In this document: positions 1 through 5,821 of the stretch, in pieces
Layout of the letters: every line of letters starts with the position of its first letter
Numbering within the stretch: position 1 is the first letter of the stretch
NCBI GenBank assembly: GCA_025054515.1
Contig: JANWZT010000065.1
Span: 1-6,697, forward strand
Direction of reading: 5' to 3'
Source: Candidatus Caldarchaeum sp.
Lineage (GTDB): Archaea; Thermoproteota; Nitrososphaeria_A; Caldarchaeales; Caldarchaeaceae
Length of the DNA stretch: 6,697 nucleotides
The notes under the pieces: generated by a model
Seen by the model: only the letters and a program-made list of their open reading frames with translations
Databases searched by the model: none
What the model was told of the DNA's origin: nothing
Position numbers and translations under genes: made by a program

Positions 1-118
1 CCACCCCGATGAAGCACGAAAGCTCGTCCACGGCTCCAAAGGCCTCAACTCTCGGATGACTTTTCCGCACTTTGCCTAACCGCGGTAAATATGTTTCTCC
101 TTCGTCTCTGCGAGTCAT
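1..118 (-). CDS. PduO-type cob(I)alamin adenosyltransferase, N-terminal fragment cut by the window edge
   Basis: Enzymes of this family transfer the adenosyl group of ATP to cob(I)alamin, making adenosylcobalamin in the cytoplasm. Only 39 codons are visible, reading MTRRDEGETYLPRLGKVRKS and then HPRVEAFGAVDELSCFIGV. The N-terminal ATP-site motif of the family (TR-x-GD-x-G-x-T) appears as TRRDEGET at residues 2-9, and the hallmark PRVEA-G-VDEL-IG block follows at about residues 21-37. It aligns without gaps after residue 5 to the Thermoplasma-type archaeal enzyme as I remember it. Oddly, the Gly normally before the Asp of the motif is absent. The ATG at 118-116 overlaps the livM stop codon as ATGA, so translation is probably coupled to livM and the gene belongs to the livH-livM transcript. 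A GGAG at 100-97 lies inside the coding region and is not its ribosome site. The family call is fairly secure despite the short length; activity cannot be judged. Confidence 0.85.
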   Translation of the reverse strand, partial: MTRRDEGETYLPRLGKVRKSHPRVEAFGAVDELSCFIGV

Positions 119-1251
119 TTTTCGGCGGCCTTCTCGATAATTTTCCTCGCTTTTTCAAAGCCTAATGCCGGTGTCGGCCGGTCAGGCAGAATGCCTTGCG
201 GACGGAGAATGAGGACCAATATCAAAGCTATTCCAAACAAAAGCCTGTCAAGCCAAACCAAGCTGAACGGTATGATCGGCTCCAGAACATATCTGTAAGT
301 GTCGATCGTACGTCTGAGGACTACGAAGACAACTGTGCCCAGTAGAACACCTCGATGATTCCCGGCTCCGCCGATGATTACCATCACCCAAGGCCAGAAA
401 GTCCATGTAAACCTGTCGTAGGTGTTGGCTATCACGCTCTGCGAATAGAACGCCCATAAAGCTCCGGCGACGGCCGCCATCATCGAAGAAACAACCAGAA
501 CTTTCTGTTTCACGCGTATAACATCTATCCCAAGAACTTCAGCGGCAAGCTCTTCATCTCGAACAGCTTTCAGAACTCTGCCGGCAGGAGAGAAAGTCAC
601 AGTCCTCACATACAGGAAAAACAAAGAGGCTACCAATAGAATGACCAGCGCCGACGCGTAAAACCGGTAAGCGCCCAGCCAGCCATACGGGTCGGGGGCA
701 AATACGCCGAGCGTACCACCTACTAATGTGCGGTCAAGATAACCAACTTGTCGGAGAAACTCTCCCATCGCCAATAACGTCATGGCGAGATAATCCTCCC
801 GAAGACGTATCGCCGGGTATGAAGCGGCGAATCCGAGGCCCGCGCCAACCAACGCAGCCAACCCCAGAGTGCCCAACAACACCGCCATCGATAACACGGG
901 GTCGTTCACCATTACCCTTCGAATGCAGTCGCCCACGACTGCGTTGTCCTCGATGTAGTCGATGCTTTCGAGTATTTTCGGCTTTATCTGGGCGAGGGTG
1001 CTCAAACATTCCGACAAAATCGGATGATCCTGCACGGCCTTGAAGCCCTTCAACAAGTTGAGCTGGTCGGCCAATATCCTACCCGGAACAGCTCCGACAA
1101 CAAAAGCTCCTCCGGCAACCGCTAAGACCTTGCCAAAGTTTGGGATGCCCGTAAGCCCGTATTCGAGATTCAGGCTGACGTTGATAATCAAGTAAATGGC
1201 GATGTAGGACAATATGTCAAAAAGAAAGGTCAGGATTTGTTGCTCCATCAT
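115..1251 (-). CDS. livM: LivM-type ABC permease of a branched-chain amino acid importer, with an unusual extra loop
   Basis: This is one of the two membrane subunits that form the translocation pore of a Liv-type importer. Family marks are the N-terminal segment with NLEYGLTGIPNFG (about residues 28-40), the ASYPAIRLREDYLAMTLLAMGE block after the central membrane helices, the cytoplasmic coupling region VLKAVRDEELAAEVLGI that contacts the ATPase, the late membrane helices with VMVIIGGAGNHRGVLLG, and the closing RPQGILPDRP motif. At 378 residues it is longer than most LivM proteins; the surplus is a soluble stretch at about residues 56-118, containing C82 and C109, between early membrane helices. 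The start is one of two adjacent ATGs; the first (1251-1249) overlaps the livH stop as ATGA. Its own stop overlaps the adenosyltransferase start in the same manner. The substrate could equally be a related amino acid, urea or an amide; sequence does not decide. Confidence 0.93.
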   Translation of the reverse strand: MMEQQILTFLFDILSYIAIYLIINVSLNLEYGLTGIPNFGKVLAVAGGAFVVGAVPGRILADQLNLLKGFKAVQDHPILSECLSTLAQIKPKILESIDYIEDNAVVGDCIRRVMVNDPVLSMAVLLGTLGLAALVGAGLGFAASYPAIRLREDYLAMTLLAMGEFLRQVGYLDRTLVGGTLGVFAPDPYGWLGAYRFYASALVILLVASLFFLYVRTVTFSPAGRVLKAVRDEELAAEVLGIDVIRVKQKVLVVSSMMAAVAGALWAFYSQSVIANTYDRFTWTFWPWVMVIIGGAGNHRGVLLGTVVFVVLRRTIDTYRYVLEPIIPFSLVWLDRLLFGIALILVLILRPQGILPDRPTPALGFEKARKIIEKAAEK

Positions 1252-2198
1252 TTAACACCACCTCGAATAACGGTCCTCGCCAAACTTCGCCATCTGACTC
1301 CCATCAATCCCTGAGGCGCCAAAAGCAGGGTCACTGCCATGGCAACAATCGGTATCAACGGCCTGTAAACAGTTATCCAAGGCCCAAATGTGAAGCCGAG
1401 TTGACGGGTGCCGAGGATTTCGATGAATCCGAGCAAATATCCGCCCGCCACGGCCCCGTAGATGTTTTGCAGCCCGCCCACGATTGATGCCGCGAAGATG
1501 CTGATGAGTAGCTCGCTGCCGTAGTTTGGGCTGCCTTGAAACCAGAGAGCGAGAAGCGACCCCGCTACACCGCCCAATCCCCCGGCGAGAAACCAAGAAA
1601 ACGAATAGGCTCGTTTGACGTTGATGCCGAGCGTTCCCGCTAGCGATGGGTTTTCGATAGCCGCCCTCAACCCAACCCCGAACCTCGTCCTGTTAAGGAG
1701 CAGGTACAGCAAAAACACGGCAGAGACGGCGAGTATCGGTGCAGCAATGAAGACACCAGGCTCGCCGAAAAATCGCACGTCATTCCTTCTGATTAAAAAT
1801 CCCCGTGTCTGGACTTTGAAAGTCTGCGTCAAGTAGTCAGCGTAGATGTTTAGGACCGAAATCATGATGAGTTCGAAGGCGATTGTCGCGACCATCTGTG
1901 CTACGATGTTAGCGTCCCTTGAAATCAGAGGCCGCAGGATCATCATGTAGAGTAGTAGAGCGGCGCCACCGCCCAGAAGGAAAGACGGGAAGAGAACGAA
2001 ATAGGCAGGGATTTTCATCACCTCGGTGAACGTTAGCATCGCCATCATGCCGATAGAGGCGAAACTACCGTGGGAAAAGTTTGGAACCTTTGTTGTGAGA
2101 TATGTTAGGGTTAAGCCGAGCGTGAGAAGGCTGAGCATACTGGCAAAGATTATGGCATCACGGAAAATCGGCTCGATAACCCACATCTCCGATCTCAT
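1248..2198 (-). CDS. livH: LivH-type ABC permease of a branched-chain amino acid importer
   Basis: This is the second pore subunit, pairing with LivM in the cytoplasmic membrane. The protein begins with a hydrophobic helix followed by the LivH hallmark VPNFSHGSFASIGMMAM (about residues 38-54), has several further membrane helices, the coupling region RAAIENPSLAGTLGINVKRA facing the ATPases, a Gly-rich helix (FLAGGLGGVAGSLLALW), SIVGGLQNIYGAVAGGYLLG, and a C-terminal LLLAPQGLMG motif. The length of 316 residues is about normal. Two starts are possible: ATG at 2198-2196, or ATG at 2186-2184 giving a protein four residues shorter (MWVIEP...). The TATA-like box centred near 2219 predicts transcription beginning around 2193, which favours the inner ATG, but spacing varies enough to leave this open. 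It is the first gene of the minus-strand unit and is divergent from the binding-protein gene. Confidence 0.93.
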   Translation of the reverse strand: MRSEMWVIEPIFRDAIIFASMLSLLTLGLTLTYLTTKVPNFSHGSFASIGMMAMLTFTEVMKIPAYFVLFPSFLLGGGAALLLYMMILRPLISRDANIVAQMVATIAFELIMISVLNIYADYLTQTFKVQTRGFLIRRNDVRFFGEPGVFIAAPILAVSAVFLLYLLLNRTRFGVGLRAAIENPSLAGTLGINVKRAYSFSWFLAGGLGGVAGSLLALWFQGSPNYGSELLISIFAASIVGGLQNIYGAVAGGYLLGFIEILGTRQLGFTFGPWITVYRPLIPIVAMAVTLLLAPQGLMGVRWRSLARTVIRGGVK

Positions 2199-2214
2199 GT
2201 AATGCCATGATTTA

Positions 2215-2223
2215 GTATTTATC
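2215..2223 (-). promoter_or_regulatory. TATA-like box for the livH-livM-adenosyltransferase unit
   Basis: On the minus strand the sequence reads gataaatac, centred near 2219. It is 21 nt from the outer livH ATG (2198) and 33 nt from the inner one (2186). Archaeal TATA boxes usually lie about 26 nt before the transcription start, so initiation near 2193 is predicted, with a very short leader. No good Shine-Dalgarno spacing is seen at either start. This is inferred from composition and position only. Confidence 0.5.
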
Positions 2224-2257
2224 GGTAAAGAAGTATGATTTGAATTTGAGGATGTCT

Positions 2258-2274
2258 GCGGAAATATTTATAAG
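2258..2274 (+). promoter_or_regulatory. Archaeal BRE/TATA promoter of the binding-protein gene
   Basis: The element is tttataag (2267-2274) preceded by a purine-rich cggaaat (2258-2264) that could serve as the TFB-recognition element. The TATA centre is about 28 nt before the ATG at 2298, so transcription should start at or within a few bases of the start codon, giving a leaderless mRNA. No ribosome binding site precedes the ATG, which agrees. It stands back to back with the livH promoter in a 99-nt gap, so one regulator bound between them could control both units; I see no convincing operator palindrome there. Confidence 0.65.
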
Positions 2275-2297
2275 TGTCAGGTGTACTGCGTTAAGTC

Positions 2298-3671
2298 ATG
2301 AACAGGAAAACAACAGCAGTTTCCACGACAATAGCGGGAGCAGCTGCAGTAGTTGCCCTAGTCGTCGGACTTCTCATCGGCGGAATAGGCCTCGGGCCGC
2401 TGCTATCGCCGGCTCAAACAACAACCGTCACGAGGACAACGACCGTTGGGGGACAGGGAGTAACTGTAACCCAAACACTGACGCGAACTGTTACCACGAC
2501 GGCGCCGGTTGCAGCAGGCTTGACGGGGGAAGTTACGATTGGCACACTCCTCTGTCTCAGCGCGGTATTGTCATCCTACGCTGAAAACGAAAAGGTGGCG
2601 ATGGACCTTGCGGCAAAAGAGGTAAACGAATTTCTAACCAGATCGGGGGCAGGATTCCGTATTAGGCTAGTCCACGAAGACACCGCCTGCCAACCCGCCG
2701 TGGCTGAGGAGAAAATCAGAAGCCTCTACGCACGGGGCGTCAGACTCATCGTCGGCCCGATGACCTCGGCAGAAATAAGACAAATCAAAGGATTCGCCGA
2801 CACCAATAAGATATTGCTCATCTCACAATCATCGACCGCCCCAGACCTGAAAATCCCTGGAGACTTCGTCTTCAGGTTCACAACAGCCGATGACATTCAG
2901 GGGCCGATCGGCCCACGTCTCGCCAAACTTCTCGGGGTTAGTCATCTGCTCTACATCTGGCGAGGCGACGCTTGGGGAGACGGGTTGCACACCGTTTCGA
3001 GTAGGGAGGCAAGGCGGCTAGGCATAAACCTCGCATTCGAGCTCCGCTACGCGCCAGACAAAACTGAGTTTTCGGCCGAAGTTTCCCAGCTAAACGCAAA
3101 GGTCAGGGAACTCATAGCTCAGGGTGTTTCGCCCGACAAAATAATGGTTGAAATCGTCGGGTTCGACGAAGTCGTCGCCTTCCTTTCAGCGGCAAACGAC
3201 TACCCGGACCTCAAAAGAGTCAGGTGGTTCGGCAGCGACGGAACAGCCGTGACAAACACAATCTTCCAAGACCCATCGGCGACCAGGTTTGCCGAACAGG
3301 TCAAATGGATAAACCCGCTGTTCTTCGCCACAACACCCGACAGAAAAGCCCGCGTGGACGCGGAAGTTCTGCGGGTTCTGGGGAGGTCGCCTCCAGACGC
3401 CTACTCCTACGCCGCCTACAGCGCCGTATGGGCCTATGCCCTCGGGTTGATGGCAACTCAGAAATACGACGCCGAAGCTATCAGAGCTGTTCTGCCCAAA
3501 ATTGCTGAAGAATTCCTCAGCCTCAAGCTCGACGACGCTGGAGACCTACCGTTTTCCGACTACATCCTGTGGGTCGTCAAAACGGTCGGCGGCAAGCCAA
3601 CATGGGTTGAAGCAGGTCGATACGTCTACTCGACCGGAACCTTCGAATGGGCCGAAGGCTTCACCCCGTAA
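2298..3671 (+). CDS. livK: LivK-type substrate-binding protein of the ABC importer, membrane-anchored
   Basis: This is the extracytoplasmic receptor that delivers ligand to LivH/LivM. Residues 12-35 are a hydrophobic export/anchor segment with no lipobox cysteine. Residues 41-68 form a Thr-rich linker (15 Thr in 28), typical of archaeal surface receptors and a likely glycosylated spacer. From about residue 77 (GEVTIGTLL) the type I periplasmic-binding fold begins: an early helix rich in AAKEVN, the strand RIRLVHEDTACQPAVA matching the LivJ/LivK pattern, RLIVGPMTSAEI, ILLISQSSTAPDL, then FVFRFTTADDIQGP and later WFGSDGTAV. C86 and C131 may form a disulfide like the one known in LivJ. The length of 457 residues is normal for anchored archaeal versions. 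Translation probably starts leaderless at this ATG. livG follows after 36 nt. The ligand is not proven; leucine/isoleucine/valine is a family-level guess, and other amino acids, amides or urea are possible. Confidence 0.92.
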   Translation: MNRKTTAVSTTIAGAAAVVALVVGLLIGGIGLGPLLSPAQTTTVTRTTTVGGQGVTVTQTLTRTVTTTAPVAAGLTGEVTIGTLLCLSAVLSSYAENEKVAMDLAAKEVNEFLTRSGAGFRIRLVHEDTACQPAVAEEKIRSLYARGVRLIVGPMTSAEIRQIKGFADTNKILLISQSSTAPDLKIPGDFVFRFTTADDIQGPIGPRLAKLLGVSHLLYIWRGDAWGDGLHTVSSREARRLGINLAFELRYAPDKTEFSAEVSQLNAKVRELIAQGVSPDKIMVEIVGFDEVVAFLSAANDYPDLKRVRWFGSDGTAVTNTIFQDPSATRFAEQVKWINPLFFATTPDRKARVDAEVLRVLGRSPPDAYSYAAYSAVWAYALGLMATQKYDAEAIRAVLPKIAEEFLSLKLDDAGDLPFSDYILWVVKTVGGKPTWVEAGRYVYSTGTFEWAEGFTP

Positions 3672-3676
3672 TCTGC

Positions 3677-3685
3677 CTTAAATAC
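3677..3685 (+). promoter_or_regulatory. TATA-like box for livG-livF
   Basis: The sequence cttaaatac lies just after the binding-protein stop codon, centred near 3681, 27 nt before the livG ATG. That is the spacing expected for a leaderless archaeal transcript, and livG has no Shine-Dalgarno sequence. It suggests that the ATPase genes have their own promoter although they follow the receptor gene closely. Confidence 0.55.
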
Positions 3686-3693
3686 ATCCACCA

Positions 3694-3702
3694 TCTTTTT
3701 TA
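3694..3702 (+). terminator. Oligo-T tract, possible terminator of the binding-protein transcript
   Basis: Six consecutive T residues (3696-3701) on the coding strand occur 25 nt after the receptor gene stop. Archaeal RNA polymerase can terminate at T-rich tracts without a hairpin, and no hairpin is visible here. The tract sits between the livG TATA-like box and its ATG, so it could end part of the upstream transcript while livG starts anew. A six-base run is short, and chance is a real alternative. Confidence 0.35.
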
Positions 3703-3707
3703 CAATA

Positions 3708-4469
3708 ATGGCTGACTACATTCTAGTCGTCCGTGAAGTGACCAAGAGCTTCGGCGGCCTTTCCGCTTTAAGCGGTGTAGATATGAAAGTTAGACGGGGA
3801 ATCATGTCGCTACTGATCGGACCCAACGGAAGCGGAAAAACCACCCTCATCAACACCATGACGGGAGTTTACAAACCAGACTCAGGCGAAATATTTTTTG
3901 AAGACAAGCCGATAACCAAGCTGAAACCACACACTATCTACGGGCTCGGCCTCGTGAGAACTTGGCAGATACCCAGACCCTTTCATTCGATGACTGTATT
4001 GGAAAATCTGCTTGTGTCGCACAAGGGTCATCGCGGTGACGGGTTAGTAACTGGACTCTTCAAATCGAGTTGGATGAAAGAAGAGGAACAACTTGTTGAA
4101 AAAGCTTACAGAATTCTTCGGCTGCTGAAGCTCGACCATCTATGGGATCAGCAGGCGAACAAGCTCAGCGGCGGTCAGATGAAGTTGCTTGAAACTGGAA
4201 GGGCTTTAATGAGTGGGGCCAAGATGATCTTGATGGATGAGCCTGCGGCTGGTTTGAACCCGATACTGGCAAACGACCTGTTCATCCATTTGAGGGAGGT
4301 GGCAAGACAACTTGGAACCACTTTCCTTCTCGTTGAACATAGACTCGATTTGGCCATACCGTACGTCGACTACGTCTTCGCCATGCATTTGGGAAAAGTC
4401 ATCGCCGAAGGAATTCCCCAGCAGGTCTTGACGAATTCGCTTGTTGTGGAAAGCTACCTCGGTGGATAG
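3708..4469 (+). CDS. livG: LivG-type ATPase of the branched-chain amino acid ABC importer
   Basis: This is one of the two cytoplasmic ATP-hydrolysing subunits. All ABC motifs are present: Walker A GPNGSGKT (residues 38-45), Q-loop Q87 within the LivG-typical GLVRTWQIPRPF, signature LSGGQ (153-157), Walker B MILMDE (173-178), D-loop AGLNP (181-185) and switch His H211 in LLVEHRLD. The LivG-type extension between Q-loop and signature (about residues 105-150) is present. The length of 253 residues is normal. The ATG at 3708 is chosen because the TATA-like box lies 27 nt upstream and the next in-frame ATG falls within the fold. It is followed after 3 nt by livF, its usual heterodimer partner. Nothing looks damaged. 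Confidence 0.96.
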   Translation: MADYILVVREVTKSFGGLSALSGVDMKVRRGIMSLLIGPNGSGKTTLINTMTGVYKPDSGEIFFEDKPITKLKPHTIYGLGLVRTWQIPRPFHSMTVLENLLVSHKGHRGDGLVTGLFKSSWMKEEEQLVEKAYRILRLLKLDHLWDQQANKLSGGQMKLLETGRALMSGAKMILMDEPAAGLNPILANDLFIHLREVARQLGTTFLLVEHRLDLAIPYVDYVFAMHLGKVIAEGIPQQVLTNSLVVESYLGG

Positions 4470-4472
4470 CTG

Positions 4473-5180
4473 ATGATCGTCACCGATAACCTCGGGGCTG
4501 GGTACAAAACCATGCAGGTGTTGTTCGATGTATCCGTCACGGTTCCTCAGAAAATGCTCACGGTCATCGTGGGGCCGAACGGAAGCGGCAAAAGCACCTT
4601 CCTAAAAACAATATTCGGCCTCACGAAGATTTACTCAGGAGTCGTGAAAGTTGATGGCGTCGACATCACAGGGCTTCCGCCGCACATAGTGGCTCGTTAC
4701 GGAATTTCATATGTCCCACAGGTCGACAACATTTTTGGAAACCTGACAGTTCAAGAAAACCTCATGATAGCGACACACGGCCTCAAAACAGATGAATCGA
4801 CGCTAAAGGAAATATTCGAAATGTTCCCACATTTGAGAACCTTCAAGAACCGGAAGGCAGCCTTGATGAGCGGTGGAGAAAGACAGATGCTTGCCATCGC
4901 GATGTCCCTCCTTCGCAAACCTAAAGTCATGCTTTTCGACGAGCCGACGGCCAACCTGTCCCCAAAAATGGCCAAAATGATATTCGACATTATCAAGGAA
5001 TTGCGCGACAGATTTGATAAAACCGTCATACTCGCGGAGCAAAACGCTCGTAAAGCCCTCGAAATCGGCGATAAAGCCATCCTACTCGTAAGCGGCAGAA
5101 CCGTCTTTGAAGGGGACGCAGCCGCGCTTCTGAACCATGCGGAACTGGGTAAACTGTACCTTGGGATCAAACAAAGCTGA
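4473..5180 (+). CDS. livF: LivF-type ATPase of the branched-chain amino acid ABC importer
   Basis: This is the second ATPase subunit, expected to pair with LivG beneath LivH/LivM. Motifs seen are Walker A GPNGSGKS (residues 34-41), Q-loop Q83 in ISYVPQVDNIFGNLTVQENL, signature MSGGE (132-136), Walker B VMLFDE (152-157) and D-loop ANLSP (160-164). The switch position is Gln (Q190 in LAEQNARKAL) instead of His. This is normal for LivF proteins and not a defect. The length of 235 residues is typical. The start is 3 nt after the livG stop; a weak ggtgg about 10 nt upstream may act as ribosome site in this internal position. The 3' end overlaps the oppositely oriented HAD gene by 14 nt. Confidence 0.96.
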   Translation: MIVTDNLGAGYKTMQVLFDVSVTVPQKMLTVIVGPNGSGKSTFLKTIFGLTKIYSGVVKVDGVDITGLPPHIVARYGISYVPQVDNIFGNLTVQENLMIATHGLKTDESTLKEIFEMFPHLRTFKNRKAALMSGGERQMLAIAMSLLRKPKVMLFDEPTANLSPKMAKMIFDIIKELRDRFDKTVILAEQNARKALEIGDKAILLVSGRTVFEGDAAALLNHAELGKLYLGIKQS

Positions 5181-5820
5181 GCAGTTCGCGGATATCGGTC
5201 AGGATAATGTCGGCGAATTCGCAGCCGCCTCCGTGAATTATTGCGGTTTTGAGGCCCAGCTTTTTCGCCGGAGCGACCTCAACGTCGCATCTATCCCCTA
5301 CGTAGAGAGCCTCTGACGCACGGACACCAGCTTTAGCGAGCAATAACCTATAACCCTCATCGCTCGGCTTAGGCTCTGCCTCATCGCTCGTAACAATAAA
5401 GTCATAGCAGTCGTCAGAGACCATCAGGCAGTCAAGGACTTTTTTAGCCAGCTTCCTGCCAGAGTTGGTGTGAAGACCCACAAAGATACCCCTTCCGCGA
5501 AGCGCCCTCAAAATTTGGGGAACTTCGTCGCTCCTCCGAATGTATTCTGATGGCTTAACCTTGTCCGCGAGTTTATCGTAGAAAACTTTACGGCTGATTC
5601 CGAGAACTTCAACGCTTTTGCTGACCGTTTTGTAGATTTTTTTAGTTTCGGCGAGTTTTCTGAAGGCCTCATGCTTGCCGATGCCCAGCAGCTCGGCTAT
5701 GACGGAAACGGCTTGACTGAGGAGGTGTTCCTCATATTCGCGGCTCCGGTAAAGCGTTCCGTCGACGTCGAGAAAAACTGCTTTGATAACCTCGCCGTCG
5801 CCCGTGGGCAAACCAACCAA
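5167..5820 (-). CDS. HAD-superfamily hydrolase, probable small-molecule phosphatase
   Basis: The protein has the four haloacid dehalogenase motifs: DVDGT with nucleophile D18 and acid/base D20, T118 in GLHTNSG, K151 in EPKPSDEGY, and D176 in YVGDRCDVEVAPA. A helical cap of roughly residues 30-100 lies between motifs I and II, the subfamily I arrangement shared with phosphoglycolate phosphatases and pyrimidine 5'-nucleotidases. It would hydrolyse a phosphate ester in the cytoplasm with Mg2+; the substrate is unknown. The length of 217 residues is normal. No ATG is available ahead of motif I; the start taken is TTG at 5820-5818, 1 nt after the phosphoglycerate kinase stop, with another TTG at 5811 possible. 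The close spacing implies co-transcription with the kinase gene, so a phosphoglycolate or glycolytic phosphate ester is a tempting but unproven substrate. Confidence 0.87.
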   Translation of the reverse strand: MVGLPTGDGEVIKAVFLDVDGTLYRSREYEEHLLSQAVSVIAELLGIGKHEAFRKLAETKKIYKTVSKSVEVLGISRKVFYDKLADKVKPSEYIRRSDEVPQILRALRGRGIFVGLHTNSGRKLAKKVLDCLMVSDDCYDFIVTSDEAEPKPSDEGYRLLLAKAGVRASEALYVGDRCDVEVAPAKKLGLKTAIIHGGGCEFADIILTDIRELLSFV

Positions 5821-5821
5821 C

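Noticed and set aside
726..1043. 105-codon plus-strand open frame, and its minus-strand counterpart in another frame, within livM
   Set aside because: Pro/Arg-rich shadow translation of the livM coding sequence.
2199..2297. Search for a cobalamin riboswitch or operator ahead of the adenosyltransferase-containing unit
   Set aside because: The leader is too short for a riboswitch and no convincing inverted repeat was found.
4751..5170. 139-codon minus-strand open frame antisense to livF
   Set aside because: It lies entirely opposite the ABC motifs of livF and has no similarity of its own.
4657..5180. LivF switch residue Gln instead of His as a possible catalytic defect
   Set aside because: LivF proteins normally carry EQN at this position, so this is family-typical.
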